The notes beneath the pieces are model-generated. The model was not told where the DNA came from, did not search any database, and was given only the letters and a program-made list of their open reading frames with translations. A stretch of 64,000 bases of DNA, taken from positions 1 through 64,000 of the forward strand of contig VERJ01000001.1 in NCBI GenBank assembly GCA_018882795.1, read 5' to 3'. Made by a program: the position numbers and the translations under genes. Numbering within the stretch: the stretch's first letter is position 1; every line of letters begins with the position of its first letter. Source of the stretch: Burkholderiaceae bacterium. GTDB lineage: Bacteria > Pseudomonadota > Gammaproteobacteria > Burkholderiales > Burkholderiaceae_A. Of this stretch, positions 42,543-52,585 are shown piece after piece.

Positions 42543-43463
42543 TTAACACTCCTGGGGCCAATACAGACGCATGGGGTTGTCAATGAGCAGCTTGCGCTGC
42601 AGCTCTGCTGTGGGTGCGATATGGGGAATGAAGTCCACCAGCAGGCCATCATCGGGCATGTGGTCTTTCAGATTGGGATGGGGCCAGTCCGTCCCCCAGA
42701 GTACCCGATCGGGAAACTCCTGTACCACCTTGCGGGCAAAGGGCACCACATCACGATAAGCAGCCTGCTCCCCATTTAAGGCTGGGGGGCCCGAGACGGA
42801 GAGCCGCTCGGGGCAGCTGACCTTGCTCCAGACATTGGCATGCTCGCGCATGAATTTCAAAAACAGGCTGAACTCGGGGCCATCAATCGGCTTCGTCACA
42901 TCGGGCCGACCCATGTGATCAACGACCACCGTGGTGGGCAGTGCGGTGAAGAAATCCCAGAGTTCGGGCAGATCCACGGCTTCAAAGTAGATCACCACAT
43001 GCCAGTTCCACTTGGCAATGCGGCCTGCGATTTCCATCAGCTCATCCTTAGGCGTGAAATCTACGAGCCGCTTCACAAAATTAAAACGCACACCACGCAC
43101 ACCCGCATCGTGCATGGCCTGCAATTCCGCATCGGTCACACTACGGCGGACCGTGGCCACACCCCTTGCCCGACCACCGCTATGAAGCAAGGCATCCACC
43201 ATGGCACGGTTATCGGCACCGTGGCAGGTGGCCTGCACCACAACATTGCGCGCAAAGCCAAGATGATCACGCAGAGCAAAGAGCTGACCCCTTGATGCAT
43301 CACAGGGGGTGTACTTGCGCTCGGGCGCATAGGGAAAAAGAGCGCCAGGGCCAAAGACATGGCAGTGGGCATCGACCGCGCCAGCGGGCACCTGGAATCG
43401 CGGCACCGAGGGGCCGTGGTACCAATCCAGCCAGCCCGGCGTTTTTTGAAATTCAGTCGACAT
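42543..43463 (-). CDS. ligI: 2-pyrone-4,6-dicarboxylate hydrolase
   Basis: Amidohydrolase_2: [56 protein letters not shown]. Confidence 0.93.
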   Translation of the reverse strand: MSTEFQKTPGWLDWYHGPSVPRFQVPAGAVDAHCHVFGPGALFPYAPERKYTPCDASRGQLFALRDHLGFARNVVVQATCHGADNRAMVDALLHSGGRARGVATVRRSVTDAELQAMHDAGVRGVRFNFVKRLVDFTPKDELMEIAGRIAKWNWHVVIYFEAVDLPELWDFFTALPTTVVVDHMGRPDVTKPIDGPEFSLFLKFMREHANVWSKVSCPERLSVSGPPALNGEQAAYRDVVPFARKVVQEFPDRVLWGTDWPHPNLKDHMPDDGLLVDFIPHIAPTAELQRKLLIDNPMRLYWPQEC

Positions 43464-44142
43464 ATTTCAGCCCCGCTTTCTCCAAGGCCTCGCGCATTTT
43501 GTACATGTCCAGGCCGAGCACACCGGCAGCAAGCTTGGCGCGTTTCTCACCTTCATTGGCCTCGCGCGCAGCGGCGGCGTCGGCCACCTGCTGAGCGATG
43601 GCCGCAGGCACCACCACCACGCCATCATCATCGGCAACAATCGCATCACCCGGGTTGACCAGGGCGCCCGCACAGACCACTGGCACATTGACCGAGCCGA
43701 TAGTGGCCTTGATCGTGCCCTTCGCACTCACTGCTTTGCTCCAGACCGGGAAATGCATCTGGGTGAGCTCGCGGGTGTCACGCACACCGGCATCGATCAC
43801 CAGCGCCTTGGCGCCGCGTGCTTTAAACGAGGTCGCCAGCAGATCACCAAAGTATCCATCGGTGCATTCTGCAGTGATGGCCGCCACCACGATATCGCCG
43901 GGCTGAATCTGCTCGGCCACCACATGCATCATCCAGTTATCCCCAGGGTGCAGCAGCACGGTGACCGCTGTGCCAGAGACGGGCTCGCCGGAATAGATCG
44001 GCCGCATATAGGGCTTCATCAGCCCCACCCGGCCCATGGCCTCGTGCACGGTGGCAGAACCAAATCGGCCGAGCTGATCCACTGCCGCACGATCCGCCCG
44101 CGTGATGTTGCGTTTCACGATTCCAAGATTGTTCAGACTCAT
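43453..44142 (-). CDS. ligK: 4-carboxy-4-hydroxy-2-oxoadipate aldolase/oxaloacetate decarboxylase
   Basis: RraA-fold HMG/CHA aldolase: [48 protein letters not shown]. Confidence 0.93.
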   Translation of the reverse strand: MSLNNLGIVKRNITRADRAAVDQLGRFGSATVHEAMGRVGLMKPYMRPIYSGEPVSGTAVTVLLHPGDNWMMHVVAEQIQPGDIVVAAITAECTDGYFGDLLATSFKARGAKALVIDAGVRDTRELTQMHFPVWSKAVSAKGTIKATIGSVNVPVVCAGALVNPGDAIVADDDGVVVVPAAIAQQVADAAAAREANEGEKRAKLAAGVLGLDMYKMREALEKAGLKYVD

Positions 44143-44182
44143 ATGCTTGTGTTCCCTTATCTTGTTGGTTGGTAGGCCAACT

Positions 44183-45226
44183 TCAGCGGCCCTTGGCCTT
44201 CAGTGCCGCATCCAGGCGTGAATAGACCCGGCGGGCGTTGCCTTCAAAGATCATGTGTTTTTCCTCTGGCGACAGGCTGGAGGCATCGATGTAACGCTTG
44301 GTGTCATCAAAGTAGTGGCCGGTCGTGGGGTCAATGCCTCGCACCGCGCCGATCATCTCGGAGGCAAACAGCACATTTTTCACTGGAATCACCTTGGTCA
44401 ACAGATCAATGCCCGGCTGGTGATAGACACAGGTGTCAAAAAAGATGTTGTTTAACAGGTGTTCATCCAACAGCGGTTTTTTCAGCTCCTGCGCCAGGCC
44501 CCGATAACGGCCCCAGTGGTAAGGCGCTGCGCCGCCGCCATGCGGGATGATGAATTTCAGGCCGGGGAAGTCTTTGAACAGATCACCGGTAAGACACTGC
44601 ATAAAGGCCGTGGTATCGGCATTGATGTAATGTGCCCCCGTGGTGTGAAAACAGGCGTTGCAGCTGGTGCTGACATGAATCATGGCGGGAATATCATGCT
44701 CCACCATCTTTTCATAAATCGGATACCAATGCCGATCAGTCAGCGGCGGGCTGGTCCAGTGGCCGCCAGAGGGATCCGGATTGAGATTGATCGCCACAAA
44801 ACCATAATCTTTCAAGCATTTCTCCATTTCCGGAATGCAGGTCTTGGGATCAACCCCCGGCGACTGCGGCAGCATGGCCGCACCGATGAAATGATCAGGA
44901 AAAAGCTGGCTCACCCGATAGCAAAGCTCATTACAAATCGCCGCCCAGGTCGAGGAGATGTTGAAATCCCCGATATGGTGGGCCATGAAGCTTGCCCGCG
45001 GACTAAACACAGTGAGATCGGAGCCGCGCTCTTTCATCTTGGCCAACTGGTTCAACTCAATGGTTTCGCGCAGCTCGTCATCGCTGATGTTCAGCTCTGA
45101 GACCTTGGGCATGCTGGATGGGTCCTTGATGCCCGCGATCTGCTTGTTGCGCCACTCCTCAAGCGCCTTGGGTGCAGTGGTGTAATGGCCATGAATATCG
45201 ATGATCAGCGGTTTTTTGGAACTCAT
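44183..45226 (-). CDS. ligJ: 4-oxalomesaconate hydratase (amidohydrolase family)
   Basis: [73 protein letters not shown]. Confidence 0.92.
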   Translation of the reverse strand: MSSKKPLIIDIHGHYTTAPKALEEWRNKQIAGIKDPSSMPKVSELNISDDELRETIELNQLAKMKERGSDLTVFSPRASFMAHHIGDFNISSTWAAICNELCYRVSQLFPDHFIGAAMLPQSPGVDPKTCIPEMEKCLKDYGFVAINLNPDPSGGHWTSPPLTDRHWYPIYEKMVEHDIPAMIHVSTSCNACFHTTGAHYINADTTAFMQCLTGDLFKDFPGLKFIIPHGGGAAPYHWGRYRGLAQELKKPLLDEHLLNNIFFDTCVYHQPGIDLLTKVIPVKNVLFASEMIGAVRGIDPTTGHYFDDTKRYIDASSLSPEEKHMIFEGNARRVYSRLDAALKAKGR

Positions 45227-45248
45227 GGTCGTCCTTTTTTGTTGTGAG

Positions 45249-45956
45249 TTAAGCGGGGCTCATGCCCTGTTCTGTAATGGCCGCCTTGGCCTGCGAAGAC
45301 GTCATGTATTCGAGTACGGCACGGGCCTGCAATTGATGTTCGGGGTCCGCACATCGCGCGGCAATGGCACCGGAAAAAATCGTCTCAATCTGCACCGCGG
45401 AGGGCAGCGGGCCAACAATCGTGATCCCCGGCACATGCAAGAGTTCCGAGCGCTGCTGAAAACCAAGCGCCACCTGGCCATTGGCCACCATCTGGGCTAC
45501 CGGCACGCCCGGGGGTGCCTGCATCAACTTGACTTGAATACGCTGCAGAATTCCCCACCGCTCGAACAATGCCAGAAGCGCCGTGCCACTTGGTCCTGTT
45601 GAATAACCGATTGAATCTGCTGACAGGACTGCGGACTTCAATGCCGCCTCAGTGGAGATATCCGGCAGCGGTCGGCCCCGGCTGACCGCGACAGCGACAT
45701 CTGATCGCATCAGGGCCTTGATCGTGCCCGACATGATGTGGCCCTGGGCCTGCAGTTTGGCAAGTGCATCGCTTGCCAGAAACACCAAATCGAAATGCTC
45801 ACCCAACTGAACGCGCTTGGCTGCATCCACCCCACCCACGGAAGTGATCTGAATCTGCTGGCCACTGACTGCCTGCCACCGATCAGAAAGATGGGCCAGC
45901 ACCTGGCGCGTGGCCATCGATGAGATGCCAGTCAGACAGGTGCGATCAGAAGCCAT
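45249..45956 (-). CDS. ModA-like substrate-binding domain protein without signal peptide
   Basis: 235 aa: GISSMATRQVLAHLSDRWQAVSGQQIQITSVGGVDAAKRVQLGEHFDLVFLASDALAKLQAQGHI; no N-terminal hydrophobic segment in the ORF. Confidence 0.8.
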   Translation of the reverse strand: MASDRTCLTGISSMATRQVLAHLSDRWQAVSGQQIQITSVGGVDAAKRVQLGEHFDLVFLASDALAKLQAQGHIMSGTIKALMRSDVAVAVSRGRPLPDISTEAALKSAVLSADSIGYSTGPSGTALLALFERWGILQRIQVKLMQAPPGVPVAQMVANGQVALGFQQRSELLHVPGITIVGPLPSAVQIETIFSGAIAARCADPEHQLQARAVLEYMTSSQAKAAITEQGMSPA

Positions 45957-46004
45957 AGAAGCTAAGCAGACAGTGCACTGTGGCGAGGTGAATGGGGCGC
46001 ATCC

Positions 46005-47228
46005 TCAGACAGCCTGCTGCTGCAAGAGACTGTTTAAAGCAAAGCCCTCATCTGCAGCCTGCTGTGGTGTTGGACTGAGATGCTGATCCAAGAGCTTGCG
46101 GCCCGCCATATGATCCTGCGGCCGATTCAGGCTATCCATCCCGATCATTACCCCCTGGCGGTAATAGAAAATAGAACACTTGTATCCTGCCTGGTCGCCA
46201 CGAACAATGGCCTGATCATGGCCAGCAGATGTGCCCACCATCTGTAATTTGACATCGTATTGATCCGACCAGAACCAGGGGGCAGCAATGAATGGTTTTT
46301 CCTTGCCCATGATGGCGGCAGCCGCCGCCTTGCCCTGCTCCACCGCGTTTTGCACAGACTCAAGGCGACGCAGACTGCCATCGTCCAGGCGCATGGCCGC
46401 GCAATCACCGCTGGCAAAAATAAAAGGATCTGAAGTGCGACCACAGGCATCCACAATGATGCCGCCCTCGCAGGCAAGGCCTGCCGCAGCGGCAAGCTCC
46501 TGATTCGGCAAGACACCAATTCCCACCACCACCAGGTCAGCCTTCACGGTTCCGCCATCAGCCAGTGTGACGCCGCTCACCCGGCCATTGGCTGAGGTAA
46601 ATCCGGTGACCTTGACGCCAAGTTTTAACGCCACGCCATGCTGGGTATGCAGGGTCACATAAAGCGCTGAGATGATCGGCGACACTGCACGGGCCATCAG
46701 GCGATCTGCGGCCTCCAGCACGGTGACGGTTTTTTCCTTTTTTCTCGCCACGGCAGCAAATTCCAAGCCGATAAATCCACCGCCGATGACCACGACATCC
46801 TGCGCGGTATTGAGCGCCTCACTGATGCGCGTGCAATCGTCCAGGGTGCGCAGTCCAAACACCCCCTGCAGATCAGCGCCGGGCAGTGGCCTGACACGGG
46901 CACCGGTAGCGATCGCCAGTCGGTGATAGGGCAGGCTGCTGCCATGGCTAAAGTGCAGGGTCTTGGCTGCAGGATCAATCCGCTCTACGCGGATTCCAGT
47001 GCGCAGGGTGATGTTCTTGCGCGCCAGCACCTCAGGAGTGCGCATGGTGAGCTGCTCAGCGGAAGACTCTCCCAAAAGATAGGCCTTAGAAAGCGGGGGC
47101 CGGTGATAGGGCGCCACGGGCTCTTCCCCCAGCATGATGACATCGCCCTCCCAGCCTTCGGCGCGAAGCGCCTCTGCCACCTGCAAGCCCGACTGGCCTG
47201 CACCAATGATCACGATGGGCGCGCTCAT
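46005..47228 (-). CDS. NAD(P)H ferredoxin reductase, FAD-dependent (P450 redox partner)
   Basis: IVIIGAGQSGLQVAEALRAEGWEGDVIMLGEEPVAPYHRPPLSKAYLLGE; VVVIGGGFIGLEFAAVARKKEKTVTVLEAADRLMARAVSP. Confidence 0.93.
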   Translation of the reverse strand: MSAPIVIIGAGQSGLQVAEALRAEGWEGDVIMLGEEPVAPYHRPPLSKAYLLGESSAEQLTMRTPEVLARKNITLRTGIRVERIDPAAKTLHFSHGSSLPYHRLAIATGARVRPLPGADLQGVFGLRTLDDCTRISEALNTAQDVVVIGGGFIGLEFAAVARKKEKTVTVLEAADRLMARAVSPIISALYVTLHTQHGVALKLGVKVTGFTSANGRVSGVTLADGGTVKADLVVVGIGVLPNQELAAAAGLACEGGIIVDACGRTSDPFIFASGDCAAMRLDDGSLRRLESVQNAVEQGKAAAAAIMGKEKPFIAAPWFWSDQYDVKLQMVGTSAGHDQAIVRGDQAGYKCSIFYYRQGVMIGMDSLNRPQDHMAGRKLLDQHLSPTPQQAADEGFALNSLLQQQAV

Positions 47229-47237
47229 GATGCACGC

Positions 47238-47558
47238 TCAGATCTGCGATTCGGGCATGCGCACCACAATGCCAGCGAGTTCATCCGACATCTTGATCTG
47301 GCAAGACAGGCGACTGTTGGGCCGAATCTCTGCTGAGGCATTTTGCAGCATATCCAACTCGCCCTGCTCTGCCGGTGGCACCTTGTCGAGATGGGATTCC
47401 ACATAACAGTGGCAAGTCGCACAGGCGCATGAGCCACCGCATTCGGCCTCGATGCCTTCAACGCCATTGCTGGTGGCGGCCTGCATCAGGCTCCATCCAT
47501 TGGGCACATCAACCGTTACCTCATTGCCCGAAGGTTCAATATAAATCACTTGCGGCAT
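47238..47558 (-). CDS. 2Fe-2S ferredoxin (adrenodoxin/putidaredoxin type)
   Basis: CGGSCACATCHCYV cluster motif and SRLSCQI. Confidence 0.94.
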   Translation of the reverse strand: MPQVIYIEPSGNEVTVDVPNGWSLMQAATSNGVEGIEAECGGSCACATCHCYVESHLDKVPPAEQGELDMLQNASAEIRPNSRLSCQIKMSDELAGIVVRMPESQI

Positions 47559-47577
47559 GTCATCTCCTTTAACGAAA

Positions 47578-48744
47578 TCAGTGGACCTTCGCCAGGTCCA
47601 GACGCATGGGGCTGCGGAATGTCGATGAAGGCATCCAAGGCAGCTGATCAGCGACCCGACGATAATCAGGCACCACCTTGTGGAACTCCTCCATTGCCGT
47701 CTTCACCGACAGCCGCGCAATCACAGTGCCCAGGCAGGCATGAACGCCACCGCCAAAGCCCAGATGTCCTTTGGGTTTACGCGTGATGTCATACACATCG
47801 GCATTGGGAAACTGACGTTCATCACGGTTGCCCGATCCATAGGCCAGACAGACAAAATCGCCGGCCTTCATTGTCTGACCATGGAGCTCCAGATCTTTCT
47901 GCAGGCAGCGACGGAAGCGCTGGGCAGAGGTATTGAATCGCAACGATTCCTCAATGGCATCGGCAAGCAAGGCCGGATTGGCCACGCACTGGCGACGGGC
48001 CTCAGGGTGATCCGCCATGTTGTAGGCAAACATGGCCATAAAGCCGCCGAGAGACTCCACACCGGCCATAATTAGGGTGGTGGTCGTGAGCAGCACTTCA
48101 CGCTCGTCGAGCCGGTCGCCATCGATCTCGGCCGTTGAGAAATGAGAAATCAAATCGTTTTGCGGATTCTTGCGACGCTCAGCAATCACGCTGGCAGCGT
48201 ATTCCTGCATCCAGTTATATGCCGCAAGATGCTCCGGCCCCTTGGCCCGGGTCACGGGATCAGACTGCACCATCATCACGGCTTTTTCACGTGCAATGGC
48301 CTCATCACCGCTGGGAAGGCCGAGTGCCGCCCAGAGGACCTTCACCGTGAACTTGGATGAAAAATCGGTAATGAAATCAAACTGATCCTGATCGGCCAGC
48401 GGCGCGGCGGTCTGACGCGCGATCTCACGAATGGGATCGGCCAGGCCTTCAAGATTTCGGCGCATAAACGCATGCTGAATCAGGCCACGCAGGCGATCAT
48501 GGCGCGGGGGATCGGTTGTGCCCAAGGTATTGCCCGCCCGATTCGGCAACTCGGTCATGAGATTGCCCTTGGCTGATGAAAATGTCTGCCAATCATTGAG
48601 CGCAGTCACGATATCGGCATAGCGCGACAGCACCCACATATTGGCCTCCTTGCTCCAGAAGGCAGGATGCTGTTCGCGCAGGGTTTTATAAAACGGAAAT
48701 GGGTCTGCATCTACAGCCGGAGAATAGGGATCGAAACTGAACAT
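47578..48744 (-). CDS. cytochrome P450
   Basis: FGGGVHACLGTVIAR heme-Cys motif, ESLR (ExxR), I-helix IMAGVESLGGF. Confidence 0.96.
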   Translation of the reverse strand: MFSFDPYSPAVDADPFPFYKTLREQHPAFWSKEANMWVLSRYADIVTALNDWQTFSSAKGNLMTELPNRAGNTLGTTDPPRHDRLRGLIQHAFMRRNLEGLADPIREIARQTAAPLADQDQFDFITDFSSKFTVKVLWAALGLPSGDEAIAREKAVMMVQSDPVTRAKGPEHLAAYNWMQEYAASVIAERRKNPQNDLISHFSTAEIDGDRLDEREVLLTTTTLIMAGVESLGGFMAMFAYNMADHPEARRQCVANPALLADAIEESLRFNTSAQRFRRCLQKDLELHGQTMKAGDFVCLAYGSGNRDERQFPNADVYDITRKPKGHLGFGGGVHACLGTVIARLSVKTAMEEFHKVVPDYRRVADQLPWMPSSTFRSPMRLDLAKVH

Positions 48745-48872
48745 GGTGGTCTCCTCTTGGCATTGTTGTGATCAATCGCGACTCCCGGCGTGACGGGTCG
48801 GCAGGCTTCAGTTACAAGACTATCCCGCAAGGCCCCGAGGCCCCATGGACAATCGTGGCGAAAACTTGTACT

Positions 48873-48886
48873 TTTCTTGCAAGAAA
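48873..48886. promoter_or_regulatory. perfect palindrome TTTCTTGCAAGAAA in the P450/AraC divergent region
   Basis: 14-bp perfect inverted repeat; CTTG(T/C)A also at 48865 and 48918. Confidence 0.5.
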
Positions 48887-48912
48887 TAGGGATGTAACGC
48901 CACTATATTGGT

Positions 48913-49842
48913 GTGCACTTGCAAAAAAATCACAAATCCAGGCCCCATCAGACCGTCCTGACACCGACCTTTGCCCTCTACGGCGAGGCCCAATCCGCGG
49001 TCAGCCCGGAATTCATTCACATTGAGGAAATCTCCGCCCGAAGCGCGGCGCGCAATTGGCAGATCGAGTCTCATACCCACGAGGGTCTGCTGCAGTTTCT
49101 GTTTATTTTTTCTGGTGCGGCTCGGGTCAGGCTTGATGATGAAGAGTGGAACTTGGAATCCCCCCTGGCCGTGGTCATTCCTCCCCACGTGATCCATGCC
49201 TTCAAGTTCATGCCAGGTACCGAGGGTTATGTCTTGACGCTGGATGCCGACGGATTGGCAAGTCAAGCCGAGGACAAGGCCCGCATGTTTTCTGTGCTGC
49301 ATAGCCAGGCTGATGTCATCGCACTCAGTACCAATGGGCAGACGGCTGTCCGTATTCGCAGCCTCTTAGAACAAATCGAGGCCGAATTCCGCTCCCCAGG
49401 GGCCGCCAGCACACGTCTGTTTGTGTGGCTTGTGCGATCACTGATGTTACTCCTGGTCAGAGAACGAATGCGCTCAGAACAGACGGACAACGATCATGTG
49501 AAGGGACTGGTTGACCAGTTTCGCGACTTGGTCGAGCAGCATTACACCGCGCATTGGTCTGTTGAGCACTATGCTCGTGCACTCAACCTCACCGAGGGTC
49601 GACTGAACCGACTCTGCCAACGGGTCTGCGGCCAGACAGCATTCGGGGTGATCCAGGCCCGGCTATTGTTAGAGGCGCGCAGAAAGCTGATCTATACCGG
49701 CACGTCGGTTACCCAACTCGCCTACGAGCTTGGGTTTTCAGATCCCGCCTATTTCTGCCGATTTTTCAAAAAGTGCACCGGCCTTGCACCAAGCCGCTTT
49801 CGGACCCATGGTGCGAAGACCAACGCGGAAAGCGCGAATTAA
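48913..49842 (+). CDS. AraC family transcriptional regulator (PobR-like architecture), GTG start
   Basis: N-terminal cupin (IESHTHEGLLQFLFIFSGAARVRLDDEEWNLESPLAVVIPPHVIHAFKF) and C-terminal AraC HTH (LNLTEGRLNRLCQRVCGQTAFGVIQARLLLEARRKLIYTGTSVTQLAYELGFSDPAYFCRFFKK). Confidence 0.92.
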   Translation: MHLQKNHKSRPHQTVLTPTFALYGEAQSAVSPEFIHIEEISARSAARNWQIESHTHEGLLQFLFIFSGAARVRLDDEEWNLESPLAVVIPPHVIHAFKFMPGTEGYVLTLDADGLASQAEDKARMFSVLHSQADVIALSTNGQTAVRIRSLLEQIEAEFRSPGAASTRLFVWLVRSLMLLLVRERMRSEQTDNDHVKGLVDQFRDLVEQHYTAHWSVEHYARALNLTEGRLNRLCQRVCGQTAFGVIQARLLLEARRKLIYTGTSVTQLAYELGFSDPAYFCRFFKKCTGLAPSRFRTHGAKTNAESAN

Positions 49843-49980
49843 TTTCTCAAGCGGCAAGATGTGTTTTATCACTAGAGTAAATCGGCGCGTAAAAATCATT
49901 GGTTTCTTGACTTAGAGCATGACTGCAGCATTGACACCCCCGGGGCTGCAGACAAAAATCAACGCTCAAAGGAGACGCCC

Positions 49981-50511
49981 ATGAGCCAAGCCAACAACGC
50001 CCCCATCCAGGATTTTTCAGAGTGCCATGCGGGCATCCGAAAAAAACTCGACATGCTGGGAGAACTCCCCGCCTTGCTCGCGCCTGCCGCACGCGCCCGT
50101 GAAGTTGCCGAGACCACGCTGGAGTTTTTTCGCGAAGCGATCTTTGAACATCATCTAGATGAGGAGCGGGAGCTGTTTCCCGCCGTGCTCGATAACGCCC
50201 AGAAAGGCGAGGAATACGATCGCGCCAGGGCCATAGTGAAACAACTCACCGAGGAACATCGTGAAATCGAACGGCTATGGAAAAGCCTGGAGTCAGGATT
50301 AAAGAAAGCCGCCAAAGGCCATGCCACCGATATCAATGTCGAAGATATTGCGCGCATGGTGCGCCAATACAAGGCCCACGCACAGTTTGAAGAGACAGAA
50401 TTTCTGCCGCTATCGGAAAAAATCCTTGGCCGTAATTCCGACAAGATGATGGCACTGGGTATGGCCCTGCATATGCGTCACACCAAGCTCAGCATCCCGG
50501 AATACATTTAA
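49981..50511 (+). CDS. hemerythrin domain-containing protein
   Basis: FSECHAGIRKKLDMLGEL...EHHLDEERELFPAV...EEHREIERLW...HAQFEETEFLPL. Confidence 0.92.
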   Translation: MSQANNAPIQDFSECHAGIRKKLDMLGELPALLAPAARAREVAETTLEFFREAIFEHHLDEERELFPAVLDNAQKGEEYDRARAIVKQLTEEHREIERLWKSLESGLKKAAKGHATDINVEDIARMVRQYKAHAQFEETEFLPLSEKILGRNSDKMMALGMALHMRHTKLSIPEYI

Positions 50512-50524
50512 TTCAATGCCAACG

Positions 50525-50548
50525 CGGGACCTTCAACAACAGGTCCCG
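50525..50548. terminator. bidirectional hairpin between convergent hemerythrin and MFS genes
   Basis: CGGGACCT-TCAACAAC-AGGTCCCG perfect 8-bp stem immediately after the MFS stop. Confidence 0.6.
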
Positions 50549-51727
50549 TTAGTGGCGATGCTCCGAAGCGAGAAATCGGGGTACGACCCAGAGTCCTGCA
50601 AACATCAAGAGCATGCACCAGAAAGCGATTGCCCAGGCATAGGCCCGCACGCCAAAATCAAGCATCACTGACAGATATAACCCTGTCAGCACCCCTGCAA
50701 GCGCCATCAGTAGTCCCACCCATGAAGAGGCTGTACCCGCCTTTTCGGGAAAGAGGCCCGGCGCTGCTGCATTGCTACAAGGCTGGTGAAACCCGTGCGC
50801 AAAACCAAACAGCATTTGTATGGCAAGCACTGCAGCGACCGAACGGATCTCGAACATGCCCACGACAATCGCCCAGAATGCTGTGGCCAGGGACACAATG
50901 CAACCTAACTGCACAGTGCCCAATAGGCCCCGACGGGGGATGAGCCTGCGGCACACCAGTGTGCCCAACAAGTAACTCAGTGACCCCATCGCGATCGCGA
51001 TGCCGAATCCAGTGGCAGAGACTTCCAGAAATTTCAGAAAAATAAATGGCCCGCCGGAGAGCACGACAAAAAGTCCACCATAGCTGCTCAATGCCACAAG
51101 TGACCAGGCAAGAAAGCCGCGATGGGTAAGAATCTCGGTGTAGTTCGCTTTTAAACCCCGCCAGTGGGTAGCGCGCACATCCTTTGCCACAATCGTTTCC
51201 GGCACCGCACGCCAGACCATCACCCAGCCCAGCACTCCGGCTGCTGCAATGGCCACGATATTGGCCCGCCAGCCCCAGATATCGGCCAGCACGCCCCCGA
51301 GCAGTGGGCTGATAATGGCAATCACGCCAAGACCTGAGAGCCCACGGGCCAACACCTGGGCACCATGCCGTGTTTCATAGAGATCACGCACCATGGCCCG
51401 CGCGCAGACCACCGAGGCACCCAAGGCCGCGCCCTGAATCACGCGAGAGAGCAGCAACACTTCCATCCGATCTGCCAATGCACCAATCAAGCCACTGACC
51501 ACAAAGAGCATCAACCCCCACAGCAGCACCGGCCTTCTGCCCACGCGATCAGACAGGGCGCCCCAGACAAGTTGCCCAAGGCCAAAAGAGATCATGGCGC
51601 CGAACATGGTGGCCTGAATCAGGATGCCCGGCGCACTGAACTCCTGGCGAATTGCGGGCATGCCTGGAATAAACAGATCGGTAAGCACCGGCTGAAGCCC
51701 AAGAAGTACAGATAAGAAAAGCGCCAC
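50549..51727 (-). CDS. MFS transporter (Bcr/CflA drug-efflux type)
   Basis: 392 aa, 12 TM; GLGQLVWGALSDRVGRRPVLLWGLMLF; GTG start. Confidence 0.88.
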   Translation of the reverse strand: MALFLSVLLGLQPVLTDLFIPGMPAIRQEFSAPGILIQATMFGAMISFGLGQLVWGALSDRVGRRPVLLWGLMLFVVSGLIGALADRMEVLLLSRVIQGAALGASVVCARAMVRDLYETRHGAQVLARGLSGLGVIAIISPLLGGVLADIWGWRANIVAIAAAGVLGWVMVWRAVPETIVAKDVRATHWRGLKANYTEILTHRGFLAWSLVALSSYGGLFVVLSGGPFIFLKFLEVSATGFGIAIAMGSLSYLLGTLVCRRLIPRRGLLGTVQLGCIVSLATAFWAIVVGMFEIRSVAAVLAIQMLFGFAHGFHQPCSNAAAPGLFPEKAGTASSWVGLLMALAGVLTGLYLSVMLDFGVRAYAWAIAFWCMLLMFAGLWVVPRFLASEHRH

Positions 51728-51781
51728 CCGGGCCGCGCTTAAGCCCTGCGCGGAATTAACGGAGGTCTCCCGATTGGCGTG

Positions 51782-52576
51782 TCATGCGGCGGAACGATTC
51801 ATGGCAAATCCCAGCCGATGTGAGATCTGATCGGCAGCACGCTTAACCGACTGCGCCATCGGACCATCCAGTTCGGCATCAAATATCTCGGCAGGGCCGA
51901 GTGCCGTGATGGCCAAGGCCAGTGCGCCAAACTGATCAAACGCCGCGGCACTGATGGCATGAATACCTGGAATCGGCTCACCAATGGCCTGGGCCATGCC
52001 GTGGTGCCGGATCCGATCAATTTCTTTTGCAGGCACCACCAGATCAATGGCCTTACGGCCATGGGGCACACGGTCTCCGAGCGCCAATCCACGTAGCGTT
52101 GCAAGCTTATCGGCCGGCATAAACGCGGCAAAGACTTTTCCAGTAGCAGTACGTGGTACCGACATGACCGTGCCCACACGCATATTCACGTGAATGGGTT
52201 GATGTGACTCGATCATACGCACGACCGTGGGCCCAAGATTGCCCCAGACTGCGATCACCACGGATTGTTCGATCTCTTCAGCGAGTTGCTCCGCAATTGG
52301 CCCTGCAATCTTGAGTGGATCAAGTTGATTGAGGCAACTCAATCCCAGCTGCAAGGCCGCAGGACCCAGCCGATAGTGGCCTGTTTGACTGTCCTGCTCA
52401 ATCAGGCCGAGCCGGCCAAAGCTCACCAGATAAGGATGGGCCTTGGAAGGTGTCATATCAGCAGACTGGGCAAGATCTTTCAGGCTCATGGGCCGCGACT
52501 GCAAGGCCAGAGCATTGAGCAATTTGCCGCCAATCTCAATAGACTGGATAGAACGTTTGTTGTCTGATTCGCTCAC
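51782..52576 (-). CDS. IclR family transcriptional regulator
   Basis: IEIGGKLLNALALQSRPMSLKDLAQSADMTPSKAHPYLVSFGRLGLIEQDSQTGHYRLGPAALQLG. Confidence 0.93.
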   Translation of the reverse strand: MSESDNKRSIQSIEIGGKLLNALALQSRPMSLKDLAQSADMTPSKAHPYLVSFGRLGLIEQDSQTGHYRLGPAALQLGLSCLNQLDPLKIAGPIAEQLAEEIEQSVVIAVWGNLGPTVVRMIESHQPIHVNMRVGTVMSVPRTATGKVFAAFMPADKLATLRGLALGDRVPHGRKAIDLVVPAKEIDRIRHHGMAQAIGEPIPGIHAISAAAFDQFGALALAITALGPAEIFDAELDGPMAQSVKRAADQISHRLGFAMNRSAA

Positions 52577-52585
52577 GGCGCTGCC

